Source: Nitrospirota bacterium
GTDB lineage: Bacteria > Nitrospirota > Thermodesulfovibrionia > Thermodesulfovibrionales > UBA6898
Length of the DNA: 64,000 nt
NCBI GenBank assembly: GCA_016235245.1
Contig: JACRLO010000038.1
Span: 1 to 64,000 of the forward strand
Direction: 5' to 3'
Part shown: positions 43,311-51,704 of the stretch, one piece after another
How positions within the stretch are numbered: position 1 is the stretch's first letter
Layout: each line of letters starts with the position of its first letter
Translations under genes and position numbers: made by a program
The notes under the pieces: generated by a model
Databases searched by the model: none
Seen by the model: only the letters and a program-made list of their open reading frames with translations
What the model was told of the DNA's origin: nothing

Positions 43311-43410
43311 AAAGACCGTAATGGGTGATGTGTGACAAGTGATCTGTAAAAAAAGCTTTCATTACAAACTCATAACTCATCACCGCTTACTCATCACAAC
43401 TTTTCAGGGC
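43311..43410. repeat. Degenerate TGATGTGTGA/ACTCATCAC repeats
   Basis: Between flrC and the flgB promoter. TGATGTGTGACAAGTGATC at about 43325-43343 is followed by CTCATAACTCATCACCGC at about 43370-43387 and then TTACTCATCAC, which are near-complementary repeats of a CATCAC/GTGATG unit and could fold into a loose hairpin. Probably a junk repeat family member; no regulatory reading is certain. Confidence 0.4.
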
Positions 43411-43426
43411 TGGCACAATAATTGTA
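43411..43426 (+). promoter_or_regulatory. Sigma-54 promoter of the flgB operon
   Basis: TGGCACA-ATAA-TTGTA: GG at 43412-43413 with correct spacing to GT at 43424-43425, one base off the ideal GC. RNA start predicted at 43437. No FleQ box lies near, consistent with FlrC control. TGACA-type repeats at 43452, 43463 and 43472 lie in the leader. Confidence 0.75.
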
Positions 43427-43488
43427 TCTCTATAATTAAATTGCGCTTTACTGACAGTTTTATGACACTGGTGACAGGAGGTTGAGGG

Positions 43489-43863
43489 ATGGACAGCGGC
43501 TTTAGCATACTTGAGAAATTGATCCAGGCTACGCAGGTCAGGCACAAGGTCCTTTCCTCCAACATTGCCAATGTGGATACCCCGAAATACCGGGCAAAGG
43601 ATGTTGACTTTAAAAGCTTTCTTGAGAGCGAGAACGCGGGAATGAAGACAACCAATCCGGGGCATATTTCGACCAGCCCTGTCAGCACAGGGCAGCCGGC
43701 GGACCTTAAGGCCGGCGGGAACCTGTCCTGGGGAGATGACAACAATGTCGAGCTTGATATGGAAGTGGCGAAGATGACGGAAAATGGGCTGCTCTATGAG
43801 GCCGCGGCAAGGCTTCTTTCAAAGAAAATGCTTATGATCAAGAGCGCAGCAAACAGGAGGTAA
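43489..43863 (+). CDS. flgB: Flagellar basal body rod protein FlgB
   Basis: 124 residues, first gene of the basal-body operon, with AGGAGG at 43476-43481. The rod-protein signature SNIANVDTPKYRAKDVDF is at about 23-42. FlgB forms the proximal rod with FlgC and FliE in the periplasm and is exported by the flagellar type III apparatus. Two bp before flgC. Confidence 0.95.
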   Translation: MDSGFSILEKLIQATQVRHKVLSSNIANVDTPKYRAKDVDFKSFLESENAGMKTTNPGHISTSPVSTGQPADLKAGGNLSWGDDNNVELDMEVAKMTENGLLYEAAARLLSKKMLMIKSAANRR

Positions 43864-43865
43864 AT

Positions 43866-44279
43866 GTGGATTCATTAGGTATTTTCAAGGTGAGCGCATC
43901 CGGGCTTCAGGCACAGAGGACGAGGATGAATCTTATTGCCTCCAATATGGCCAATGCCCATACAACCCGCACAGAAAACGGCGGACCATACCGGCGCAAG
44001 GAAGCCATATTTTCATCGGAGCCTGTTGAAGCCGCTGCCGGCGAGGGGCTCGAGGGCGTGAAGGTCTCTGATGTGGTCGAGGACCAGACCCCTCCGCAGA
44101 TGACCTATGACCCGGGACATCCTGATGCTGACAAGGACGGGTATGTCGCATATCCGAATGTGAGTGTTATCGAGGAGATGGCGAATATGATGATGGCATC
44201 CCGCGCGTATGAGGCGAATGTCGCTGCGTTTAATATCTCAAAGACCATGATTATGAAGTCCTTTGAGATTGGGAGGTAA
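43866..44279 (+). CDS. flgC: Flagellar basal body rod protein FlgC
   Basis: 137 residues with a GTG start directly after flgB. Shows the rod N-terminal motif LIASNMANAHTTRTENGGPYRRKEAIF and the C-terminal helix SRAYEANVAAFNISKTMIMKSFEIG typical of FlgC. Rod component. Clear homolog; normal length. Confidence 0.95.
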   Translation: MDSLGIFKVSASGLQAQRTRMNLIASNMANAHTTRTENGGPYRRKEAIFSSEPVEAAAGEGLEGVKVSDVVEDQTPPQMTYDPGHPDADKDGYVAYPNVSVIEEMANMMMASRAYEANVAAFNISKTMIMKSFEIGR

Positions 44280-44285
44280 TGACTG

Positions 44286-44576
44286 ATGAGTGATATGAAA
44301 ATAGCCGGAGCCGGCATAGGTCAGAACTCCCTCCCGATCAAGGCAGGACAGAAGACACAGGAGGGCGGCTTTGATTCAGTCCTCAAGGATGCCATGGGCA
44401 AGGTCATGGAGATGCAGGGCGAGGCGGAAAAGGGGATCAAGGAACTCGCCTCGGGCGGTGATGTGACGCAGGCGATTATTGCGATGGAAAAAGCAGACAT
44501 GTCTTTTCAGGTGATGGTCGAGGTGCGCAACAAACTGCTGACTGCCTATGAAGAGATCATGAGAATGCAGATCTGA
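44286..44576 (+). CDS. fliE: Flagellar hook-basal body protein FliE
   Basis: 96 residues. FliE joins the MS ring to the rod. The conserved C-terminal segment DVTQAIIAMEKADMSFQVMVEVRNKLLTAYEEIMRMQ is present. It follows flgC by 6 bp and fliF starts just after its stop. Confidence 0.93.
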   Translation: MSDMKIAGAGIGQNSLPIKAGQKTQEGGFDSVLKDAMGKVMEMQGEAEKGIKELASGGDVTQAIIAMEKADMSFQVMVEVRNKLLTAYEEIMRMQI

Positions 44577-44577
44577 T

Positions 44578-46110
44578 ATGGCCAACATCGTAGAAACCAT
44601 AAAGAGCCTCCCCCCCAAGAACCTGATAATCATGCTTATTGCGATCGGCATGGCAGTAGCCGGCGTCGTGTTTTTCATGTCATGGATACAGCAGGCTGAC
44701 TATCAGGTACTGTTTGCCAACCTCGCTGAAAGTGATGCCGGCGGTATCGTGCAGAAGCTGAAGGAACTTAAGGTGCCCTATAAGCTTGAGGCAGGAAGCA
44801 TCATGGTGCCTGCCGATAAGGTCTATGACCTGAGGCTCCAGCTTGCAGCGCAGGGCCTGCCGCATGGCGGTGGTGTCGGGTTTGAGCTTTTTGACAAGGC
44901 GGATTTTGGTTCAACGGACTTTGTGCAGAAGCTTAACTATCGCCGGGCGCTTCAGGGTGAGTTGTCCCGCACGATTATGTCTCTTGCAGAGGTGGAACAG
45001 TGCAGAATACATCTGGCGATACCCGAAAAATCACTTTTTGTGCAGGAGGGGAACAACCCGAGCGCCTCAGTGCTGGTGAAGCTCAGGGCAGGCAGGAACC
45101 TTACCCAGGGCCAGATCCAGGGCATTGTCCACCTTGTCTCAAGCAGCATCGAGGGTCTAAATCCTAAGGATGTTACGGTTGTTGACAGCCGCGGCGATAT
45201 GCTGACACGGCCGTCGGGCAATGATGTTGCCGGTCTCAGCAGCAGCCAGCTCGAATATCAGCACAACGTTGAGAAGGACCTTGAATCACGGGTAATTTCC
45301 ATTTTGGAGCCGGTTGTCGGCAGAAACAAGATCAGGGCAAAGGTTGCTGCTGCCATTGATTTTACCAAGGTCGAAAAGACTGAGGAAAAGTATGATCCGG
45401 ACGGACAGGTTATACGAAGCGAGCAGAAGAATATTGAAAAAACAACCGCTGCCGGATCGGGCGGCGTCCCTGGCGTAGCATCGAATCTGCCCGGCAGATC
45501 GGCAGCACAGACCGGCGGAACACAGGCCGGCTCGCAGAAGCAGAACGAGACGACCAACTACGAAATAAGCAAGGTGACGAGCCATACGGTGAATGCCTCA
45601 GGAGACCTGAAAAAAGTGAGTATTGCGGTTATCGTTGACGGGACTTATGCAGAGCAGGAGGGGTCCAAGGAGAAGAAGTATGCTCCCCGCACCGAAGAGG
45701 ACCTCAAAAAGTATGAGGATATTGTAAAGAAATCGATCGGTTTTACCGCTTCAAGAGGGGATGAGGTCAGGATTGCGAACATGCCGTTTGAAACGATCCC
45801 GCAGGAGGATCTGGGACAGGTCTCGAAATCGTATATGCCGATGGTTATGACTGCTGCACGGTATATTGTGCCGATCCTGGCCCTGCTGCTCTTTTTCCTC
45901 TTTGTGGTGAAGCCGCTTATGGGTACGGTCACGACGGTGACAACAACGCGCGGCACTGCTGAACTCCCTCTGCCAAGGACCGTTGCAGAGATCGAAAAGT
46001 CTATGTCGCCGGCTGCGCTGCCGCCGATGCAGAATGACGTAATTGACTGGGCAAAAAAGAAGCCTGATCAGGCCGCGAGCCTCATCAAGACATGGATTGA
46101 GGAGCGGTAA
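44578..46110 (+). CDS. fliF: Flagellar MS-ring protein FliF
   Basis: 510 residues with two TM segments (about 14-36 and 424-446) flanking a large periplasmic domain: YRRALQGELSRTIMSLAEVEQCRIHLAIPEKSLF, the YscJ/FliF ring-building motif, and a Gly/Ser/Gln-rich linker at about 290-320. The C-terminal cytoplasmic tail that binds FliG is present (MQNDVIDWAKKKPDQAASLIKTWIEE). Next gene fliG starts immediately. Confidence 0.96.
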   Translation: MANIVETIKSLPPKNLIIMLIAIGMAVAGVVFFMSWIQQADYQVLFANLAESDAGGIVQKLKELKVPYKLEAGSIMVPADKVYDLRLQLAAQGLPHGGGVGFELFDKADFGSTDFVQKLNYRRALQGELSRTIMSLAEVEQCRIHLAIPEKSLFVQEGNNPSASVLVKLRAGRNLTQGQIQGIVHLVSSSIEGLNPKDVTVVDSRGDMLTRPSGNDVAGLSSSQLEYQHNVEKDLESRVISILEPVVGRNKIRAKVAAAIDFTKVEKTEEKYDPDGQVIRSEQKNIEKTTAAGSGGVPGVASNLPGRSAAQTGGTQAGSQKQNETTNYEISKVTSHTVNASGDLKKVSIAVIVDGTYAEQEGSKEKKYAPRTEEDLKKYEDIVKKSIGFTASRGDEVRIANMPFETIPQEDLGQVSKSYMPMVMTAARYIVPILALLLFFLFVVKPLMGTVTTVTTTRGTAELPLPRTVAEIEKSMSPAALPPMQNDVIDWAKKKPDQAASLIKTWIEER

Positions 46111-47091
46111 ATGGCCTTCAGCGGACATGAAAAGGCGGCCATCTTCCTTAGTTCCATAGGCGAGGAGGCTGCTGCCGAGATTTTGAAGAACCTCGACATT
46201 AAGGATGTGGGGAAGCTCAGTACGTACATGAGCCGCCTTAAGACGCTCAGCAAGGCCGATGTCGAACATGTCTTCAGCGAGGTGACGGAAAAGATCTCCA
46301 AGGGCGATCTCAGGGTCGGCGGCGATGACTATGTGAAGAAGATCCTCTCAAAAGGGCTGGGCGAGGAAAGCGCCAACAAGATCATAGAGATGGCTTCAAA
46401 ACAGAGTACGATTGACTCTCTCCGGTGGATCGATTCAAAAACGCTTTCCAATTTCCTGATGACAGAGCATCCCCAGACGATCGCGCTGATCCTCTGTCTT
46501 TTGGAGCCCACACAGGCCTCCGAAGTGCTCGGCGGTCTGCCGGATGCACTCAAGGCAGATGTGGCCATGCGTATTGCAACAACGGAGCGCATACCGGGTG
46601 ATGCCATCGAAGAGCTGGAAGAAGTTCTGAAGGGCCACCTTGACATAAGCAAGAGTTCAGGGAGAAAGCTCGGCGGCATCAAGGCCGTTGCAGAGATCCT
46701 GAACCAGTGCGACCGGTCTACCGAGAGCATGATCCTTGACAAGATCGAGGGCTCAAATGCCACGGTCGCTGATTCGATCAGACAGCTCATGTTCGTCTTT
46801 GACGACCTTCTGAGCGTTGACGACAAGGGTATTCAGATGGTGCTGAAGGAGATCAGCACCGAAGACCTTTCACTTGCCCTGAAGACGGCGGCAGAGGCGC
46901 TCAGGGAGAAAATCTTCAGAAATATGTCGCAGAGAGCGGCCACGATCCTTAAGGAGGATATGGAAGTGAAGGGGCCGGTGAAGGTTTCGGATGTCGAAAA
47001 AGCCCAGCAGAATATCGTAAAGGTCGCCAGAAAGCTGGAGGAAGAGGGCAAGCTGATGCTCGGTGGAAGAGGGGGTGAAGAGCTTGTCTAA
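46111..47091 (+). CDS. fliG: Flagellar motor switch protein FliG
   Basis: 326 residues. Cytoplasmic rotor protein that takes torque from MotAB. Middle-domain EHPQTIALILCLLEPTQASEVLGGLP (EHPQ motif), C-terminal FVFDDLLSVDDKGIQMVLKEISTEDLSLALK with the charged helix that meets the stator. Normal length. Its end overlaps the fliH start. Confidence 0.97.
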   Translation: MAFSGHEKAAIFLSSIGEEAAAEILKNLDIKDVGKLSTYMSRLKTLSKADVEHVFSEVTEKISKGDLRVGGDDYVKKILSKGLGEESANKIIEMASKQSTIDSLRWIDSKTLSNFLMTEHPQTIALILCLLEPTQASEVLGGLPDALKADVAMRIATTERIPGDAIEELEEVLKGHLDISKSSGRKLGGIKAVAEILNQCDRSTESMILDKIEGSNATVADSIRQLMFVFDDLLSVDDKGIQMVLKEISTEDLSLALKTAAEALREKIFRNMSQRAATILKEDMEVKGPVKVSDVEKAQQNIVKVARKLEEEGKLMLGGRGGEELV

Positions 47092-47698
47092 CGCGAGGAT
47101 CTTTAAAGGCAGGGACTCTGTCCTGTTTGGTATGCCCTCTCTTGAAAGAAAAACCCTGAGGACCGAGAAGGGCATGACCTCTTCAAGGCAGTCTATCGAT
47201 GAGATGGAACGCGATGCCTATGAAAAAGGTTTTGCGGCAGGAGAGAAGGCAGGGCTCGAGATGGGCTCACAGAAGGCCGAAGTGCTCCTCTCCAGAATCG
47301 AGCGCATGGTCAGGGAGATTGAACAATACCGGAGCAGGATTATCGAAGAGATTGAGCCGCAACTGGTGGAGCTCTCTTCAGAGATGGCAATAAAAGTCAT
47401 ACGCGAAGAACTCAGCATCAAGCCTGAGATCATGGTTACGATTGTCAAGGAAGCGATGCGAAAACTCGAAAGGACGGGACCGATTACCATAAAGATGAAC
47501 CCCGCTGTGCATGAGCTCTTTAAGCGGCTTAAGCCCCAGCTCCTTGAGGTCCATCCTGATATTATTTTTGACCTTGACCCCTCTGTGGTAGCAGATGGAC
47601 AGGTCGTGATCGGCGCCAGCGAAGAGATTGTGACGGATATAGACTCACAGCTCGGCAACATTATGGAAGATATGGGTGGGGGCAGTGGCCGCCATTGA
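47063..47698 (+). CDS. fliH: Flagellar assembly protein FliH
   Basis: Up to 211 residues; the start is uncertain (GTG 47063, GTG 47075 or TTG 47084, all overlapping fliG). It regulates the FliI ATPase and brings it to the export gate. It has the long charged coiled-coil middle (EIEQYRSRIIEEIEPQLVELSSEMAIKVIREEL) and C-terminal LEVHPDIIFDLDPSVVADGQVVIGASEEIVTDID typical of FliH/YscL. Overlaps fliI by 23 bp. Confidence 0.9.
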   Translation: MEEGVKSLSNARIFKGRDSVLFGMPSLERKTLRTEKGMTSSRQSIDEMERDAYEKGFAAGEKAGLEMGSQKAEVLLSRIERMVREIEQYRSRIIEEIEPQLVELSSEMAIKVIREELSIKPEIMVTIVKEAMRKLERTGPITIKMNPAVHELFKRLKPQLLEVHPDIIFDLDPSVVADGQVVIGASEEIVTDIDSQLGNIMEDMGGGSGRH

Positions 47699-49007
47699 CC
47701 TTTCTTTATACCGAAAGTCGCTTGCTGATGCAGAACCGCTGAGGGTGTACGGCAGGATAGACGAGATTACCGGCATTATCATAAAGGCCAGCGGTCTCCG
47801 GGTCAGCATCGGCGAGGCATGCAAGATATACCTTGACCAGGGACCGGTGATTGATGCGGAAGTGGTAGGGTTCAGAGACGGCAAGGTGCTGCTCATGGCG
47901 ATCGGAGAACTTGCCGGCATCAAGCCCGGCAGCAGAGTGCTGTCTGTGGGGAAAAAGGTTTCGGTAAAAGTAGGTCCGGGACTTATCGGCAGGATTATTG
48001 ATGACACGGGAAATCCGATTGACGGCAAGGGCCCGATTATCGGTGAAGACTATCCGCTTTTTGCAAACTCACCCAATCCTCTTACCAGACAGAGAATTAC
48101 GAAGCCGATGGATCTGGGCATCAGGGCAATCAACGGACTGCTCACCTGCGGCAGAGGACAGAGGATGGGCATCATGGCAGGCAGCGGCGTCGGCAAAAGC
48201 GTACTCCTCGGCATGATAGCGAAATATACGGAAGCTGAGATGAATGTCATCGCCCTGATCGGTGAGCGCGGCAGGGAAGTGCGTGAATTCATAGAACGCG
48301 ACCTCGGCGAGGGGCTAAAAAAGTCGGTCGTGGTCATCTCCACGGCAGAACAGCCCCCGCTTGCAAAGGTGCGCGGGGCCTTTACCGCAACGGCCATAGC
48401 CGAATATTACCGCGAAAAAGGGCAGAACGTTCTTCTCCTTATGGATTCTCTCACGCGGGTTGCCATGGCCCAGAGAGAAATAGGGCTTGCCATCGGCGAG
48501 CCTCCTGCATCAAAGGGATATACGCCCTCAGTCTTTACTATGCTCCCGAAGCTCCTTGAACGTGTCGGCACGGCTGAAGGCAGGGGAAGCATTACCGGTT
48601 TATATACGGTGCTCGTTGAGGGAGACGACCTGCAGGAGCCGATTGCTGATGCCACGAGGGCGATCCTCGACGGCCATATTGTGCTTTCCCGGGAGCTCGC
48701 CATGGAGGGGCACTACCCTTCGATCGATATCCTGAAATCGATCAGCAGGGTAATGCCCGATATCGTCGAGAGGGGGCACCGGGAGTTCGCCGCACGGTTT
48801 ATTGAGACGCTGGCCACGTATAAAAAGATGGAGGACATGATTAATCTGGGCGCGTACAAGGACGGTTCCAACCCCAAAGTTGATTATGCCATCAAAATGA
48901 TCGACCGGCTCAGGGGGTATCTCAGGCAGGGCATGGATGACCGGCGCGACATGGGCGACAGTCTGCAGGGGCTTTATATGCTCTTTGAGGAGATGAAGCA
49001 TGAGTAA
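47676..49007 (+). CDS. fliI: Flagellar export ATPase FliI
   Basis: 443 residues starting at GTG inside the fliH end. F1-beta-like ATPase that unloads export substrates. Walker A GSGVGKSVLLG, Walker B LLLMDSLTRVAMAQREIGLAIGEPPASKGY (FliI/YscN signature), and LPKLLERVGTAEGRGSITGLYTVLVEGDD. Normal length. The next gene fliJ overlaps it by 8 bp. Confidence 0.97.
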   Translation: MGAVAAIDLSLYRKSLADAEPLRVYGRIDEITGIIIKASGLRVSIGEACKIYLDQGPVIDAEVVGFRDGKVLLMAIGELAGIKPGSRVLSVGKKVSVKVGPGLIGRIIDDTGNPIDGKGPIIGEDYPLFANSPNPLTRQRITKPMDLGIRAINGLLTCGRGQRMGIMAGSGVGKSVLLGMIAKYTEAEMNVIALIGERGREVREFIERDLGEGLKKSVVVISTAEQPPLAKVRGAFTATAIAEYYREKGQNVLLLMDSLTRVAMAQREIGLAIGEPPASKGYTPSVFTMLPKLLERVGTAEGRGSITGLYTVLVEGDDLQEPIADATRAILDGHIVLSRELAMEGHYPSIDILKSISRVMPDIVERGHREFAARFIETLATYKKMEDMINLGAYKDGSNPKVDYAIKMIDRLRGYLRQGMDDRRDMGDSLQGLYMLFEEMKHE

Positions 49008-49443
49008 GATCAGGACTGTATCACGGGTACTCGAGATCAAGGACCGGAAGAAAGAAGAGATCGAAAGTGAGGTCAAACAGCTCCGCAGCCAGATAAAGCA
49101 GCTTGAAGCGCAGCTTGACAGTCTGGAGAATAAATTCTCTGAAACCTCTCTTGAATTTGAAGCTAAGCAGAAAGGCAGCGGCATGGATGTCCATCGGCTT
49201 GAACTTTTCTATAATTATTTCATGAAACTCAACGAGGATATGAATACGCAAAAAAAAGAGATCATCCGCCGGCTCACTGAGCTGAGCGGGCGTCAGGAAG
49301 CGCTGATAGAGGCATATAAGGAAAAGAAGCTTTTCGAGATACTGAAGGACCGCATTGTGAAGGAAGAGCTGGCCAACAGCGACAGGCTCGAGCAGAAGGA
49401 GCAGGATTTCCTGCACCTCGCAAAGAGGCAGAGGGAAAAATGA
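49000..49443 (+). CDS. fliJ: Flagellar export chaperone FliJ
   Basis: 147 residues, almost entirely two long coiled coils (KDRKKEEIESEVKQLRSQIKQLEAQLDSLE and IIRRLTELSGRQEALIEAYKEKKLFEILKDRIVKEE), as in FliJ/YscO, the stalk of the export ATPase. Assigned from the coiled coils plus position directly after fliI. ATGA overlap with the next gene. Confidence 0.88.
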   Translation: MSKIRTVSRVLEIKDRKKEEIESEVKQLRSQIKQLEAQLDSLENKFSETSLEFEAKQKGSGMDVHRLELFYNYFMKLNEDMNTQKKEIIRRLTELSGRQEALIEAYKEKKLFEILKDRIVKEELANSDRLEQKEQDFLHLAKRQREK

Positions 49444-50045
49444 CGGGGAGCAGAAGGCAGAAGGCGGAAGTCAGAAGTCAGTCAGGAGTACTGCAGGCGA
49501 AGACCAAAAAGAAACAGGCGAGGGGTTGGAGCACGGCAGGTCTCGTGGTTTTTTTTGTTTTTGTAGGGTTTTTGCTGATCGCGCAAAGCTCATTGCTTAT
49601 TGCGGCAAATGAACCTGCCAGGCCGGAGGGGAAGAAGGCTGAGGCTAAGGCGGAAGTGAAGACCGAAGAGAAGCGGAAAGGCGAGATAGCCGAAAAAGAA
49701 GAGTCCCTCAGGAAAGAGGAAGAACGTCTCAAGCTCCTGAAAAAGGAACTTGATGAAAAGATCGATAAATATACGAAACTCCTTGCACGGATGGAAGAGG
49801 TGCTCAAGTCCATGGACACTGCCAGGGGCGAGAGATATGAGCATCTTATCAAAGCGTATGAGGCCATGCCCAACGAGGAGGCTGCTGCACGTCTGTCTGC
49901 GCTTGAAGAAATGACGGCCATGAATATTCTGATGCGGATGAAGAGCAAAAAGGCCGGAGCGGTAATGGCAGCTATGGATGCAAAGAAAGCGGCTTCTCTG
50001 ACAGAGGGCATGATGGGTATGGCGAAAAAATTTCCTACCAAGTGA
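49440..50045 (+). CDS. MotE-like flagellar protein with MgtE_N domain
   Basis: 201 residues. A TM segment (about 30-57) is followed by a charged coiled coil (AEKEESLRKEEERLKLLKKELDEKI) and a C-terminal MgtE-N/FliG-like helical domain (YEHLIKAYEAMPNEEAAARLSALEEMTAMNILMRM...). This is the layout of MotE, a periplasmic chaperone of MotC in rhizobia, and of similar genes after fliJ in many bacteria. The first 15 residues (SRRQKAEVRSQ) come from a short AGAAGGC/GTCAGAA repeat, so the native start may be later. ATGA overlap with fliJ. Confidence 0.78.
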   Translation: MTGSRRQKAEVRSQSGVLQAKTKKKQARGWSTAGLVVFFVFVGFLLIAQSSLLIAANEPARPEGKKAEAKAEVKTEEKRKGEIAEKEESLRKEEERLKLLKKELDEKIDKYTKLLARMEEVLKSMDTARGERYEHLIKAYEAMPNEEAAARLSALEEMTAMNILMRMKSKKAGAVMAAMDAKKAASLTEGMMGMAKKFPTK

Positions 50046-50146
50046 AATCTTTTCTCGGCAGCACTGTTATTTTGCATGCATCACCCTCCTGTTAATCCTT
50101 TAAAATCATAGAGATAGAAAATTCATTCGCCCTCCCTGCAGCTGGC

Positions 50147-51301
50147 ATGCAGCTTGCCATAGATACTGTTATGAATATCTTTCCGTCAATTGAACAGGCT
50201 GTCACGGAAGCGCCAAAACCTCAGGCCTCGGATACTCAGGCCAACTTGCCTGAAAAAAACGGTGTTTTTGATCTCATGCTCGCTCAACTGATGCAGGGGA
50301 TTATGTCACTCCCTGGCGAGGACGCCCTCTCTGCCGGTACTCAGCCAGAGCAGCCCGAAGATGGTATGGCCGGCCCAGCTGCGTCAAAGGATGCAGGGAA
50401 GGAGATGGCATCAATGCCGACCCTGACCGCACTCCAAAGGGTTCAGTCAGCGTTTGCCGCAGCGATAGCTGATCTGCCCGAGGTCGTCAAGACGGCAAAA
50501 GAGACTCCAGGCAGCGAATCACGAGGAGATGCAGGGACAGTTCCCCAGCCGGTGCCCTCTTCATCTGCTTCAGCTCAGACCGCTTCTGCTGCTGAAGACC
50601 AGAGGCCGGAACTGACGGTCAAGCCGGACAGTATGAAGAGTGTCCCTAAAAGTGACGTGTCTGCACAACTGCCGGCTGATGCAGTGCAGAAGGCCCCTGC
50701 AGCTGAAGCTCAGCAGCCTGCGATCATTCGGGAAACCATTCTTGCAGAAGTCGGCAGCAGTAAAGATAGTGCTGACCTGCCCGGGGCGCAGAAGCGCCAG
50801 GAGAAAAACTCGTTGCCTGAGACCTTGCCTGTAAACAGTGCTGAGCCCCAGGGGGTGAGCCGTTTTCATGCAGCACCTGCAGGCAGTCCGGCCGAGGCAC
50901 ATCATCTTTCAGAGAACATGCATGTGGAGGGAAATCGTTTTGTTATCACCCGTATGGACGGCACATCAATCGAGATATCGCTCCAGCCAGAAGGCTTGGG
51001 TAAACTCGATATCGGTCTTGTGCTCGACAAAGGCGTTGTGAATGCCCAGATCCAGGCGTCGAGTGCTGCGGGCAAAGACCTGGTCGAGAAACATATGTCC
51101 GAAATTGTTAATGCCCTCGCACAGGAAGGCATTGCTATCGGTGGTTTTTCCGTCTCACTGAGGGATGGCAGAAGTGATTTTTCCTGGAGTCAGGGCCAAA
51201 ATCAGGGGCATCAGATTCAGGGAGAGACTGTGATGACAAAAGAATATATCAACCAACCCCGACCGCTCATCGGTCAGGGCAAGGTAAGCATCTTCATCTA
51301 A
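50147..51301 (+). CDS. fliK: Flagellar hook-length control protein FliK
   Basis: 384 residues. N-terminal two thirds are Pro/Ala/Ser/Gln-rich low complexity, as expected of the molecular ruler. Residues about 265-345 form the FliK C-terminal domain: FVITRMDGTSIEISLQPEGLGKLDIGLVLDKG and VEKHMSEIVNALAQEGIAIGGFSVS (the LxPxxLGxl type motif). The domain switches export from hook to filament substrates. The ATG at 50147 has no good ribosome site; ATG at 50171 is possible. Confidence 0.9.
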   Translation: MQLAIDTVMNIFPSIEQAVTEAPKPQASDTQANLPEKNGVFDLMLAQLMQGIMSLPGEDALSAGTQPEQPEDGMAGPAASKDAGKEMASMPTLTALQRVQSAFAAAIADLPEVVKTAKETPGSESRGDAGTVPQPVPSSSASAQTASAAEDQRPELTVKPDSMKSVPKSDVSAQLPADAVQKAPAAEAQQPAIIRETILAEVGSSKDSADLPGAQKRQEKNSLPETLPVNSAEPQGVSRFHAAPAGSPAEAHHLSENMHVEGNRFVITRMDGTSIEISLQPEGLGKLDIGLVLDKGVVNAQIQASSAAGKDLVEKHMSEIVNALAQEGIAIGGFSVSLRDGRSDFSWSQGQNQGHQIQGETVMTKEYINQPRPLIGQGKVSIFI

Positions 51302-51314
51302 TAAGGAGAGGACC

Positions 51315-51692
51315 ATGGATATCGCATCAGCAGCAACAGGCAAGACATTAGGCAAAGAGGAGTTCTTAAAGCTCTTTACCAACCAGCTGAAATATCAGGA
51401 CCCGCTCAAGCCAATGGAAAGTACTGAGTTCACTGCCCAACTGGCCCAGTTCAGCTCACTGGAGCAGCTCTTCAATATCAATAAAGGGATTGAACAGATG
51501 CTCTCCTTTCAGGGTTCATTGAACAACGGCATGACAGCCGGGTTCATAGGCAAGACCGTAGTTGCCCAGGATGGTGTGAGCGGCAAGGTCATCGGTGTGG
51601 AGTTCGACCAGAACGTCGCAAGCCTAGTCCTTGAAGGGGGCCAGAAATATCCGCTCGGCCAGATAACGCAAATATACGAAACAAAAATCTAA
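51315..51692 (+). CDS. flgD: Flagellar hook assembly protein FlgD, short form
   Basis: 125 residues. Contains the conserved FlgD N-terminal region LGKEEFLKLFTNQLKYQDPLKPMESTEFTAQLAQFSSLEQLFNI (hook-cap domain). E. coli FlgD is about 231 residues; the C-terminal Tudor/FnIII-like part is mostly missing here, with only ~50 residues of beta strands after the core. Short FlgDs are known in other phyla. AGGAGAGG ribosome site. Followed by flgE after 12 bp. Confidence 0.92.
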   Translation: MDIASAATGKTLGKEEFLKLFTNQLKYQDPLKPMESTEFTAQLAQFSSLEQLFNINKGIEQMLSFQGSLNNGMTAGFIGKTVVAQDGVSGKVIGVEFDQNVASLVLEGGQKYPLGQITQIYETKI

Positions 51693-51704
51693 GGAGGACT
51701 TATC

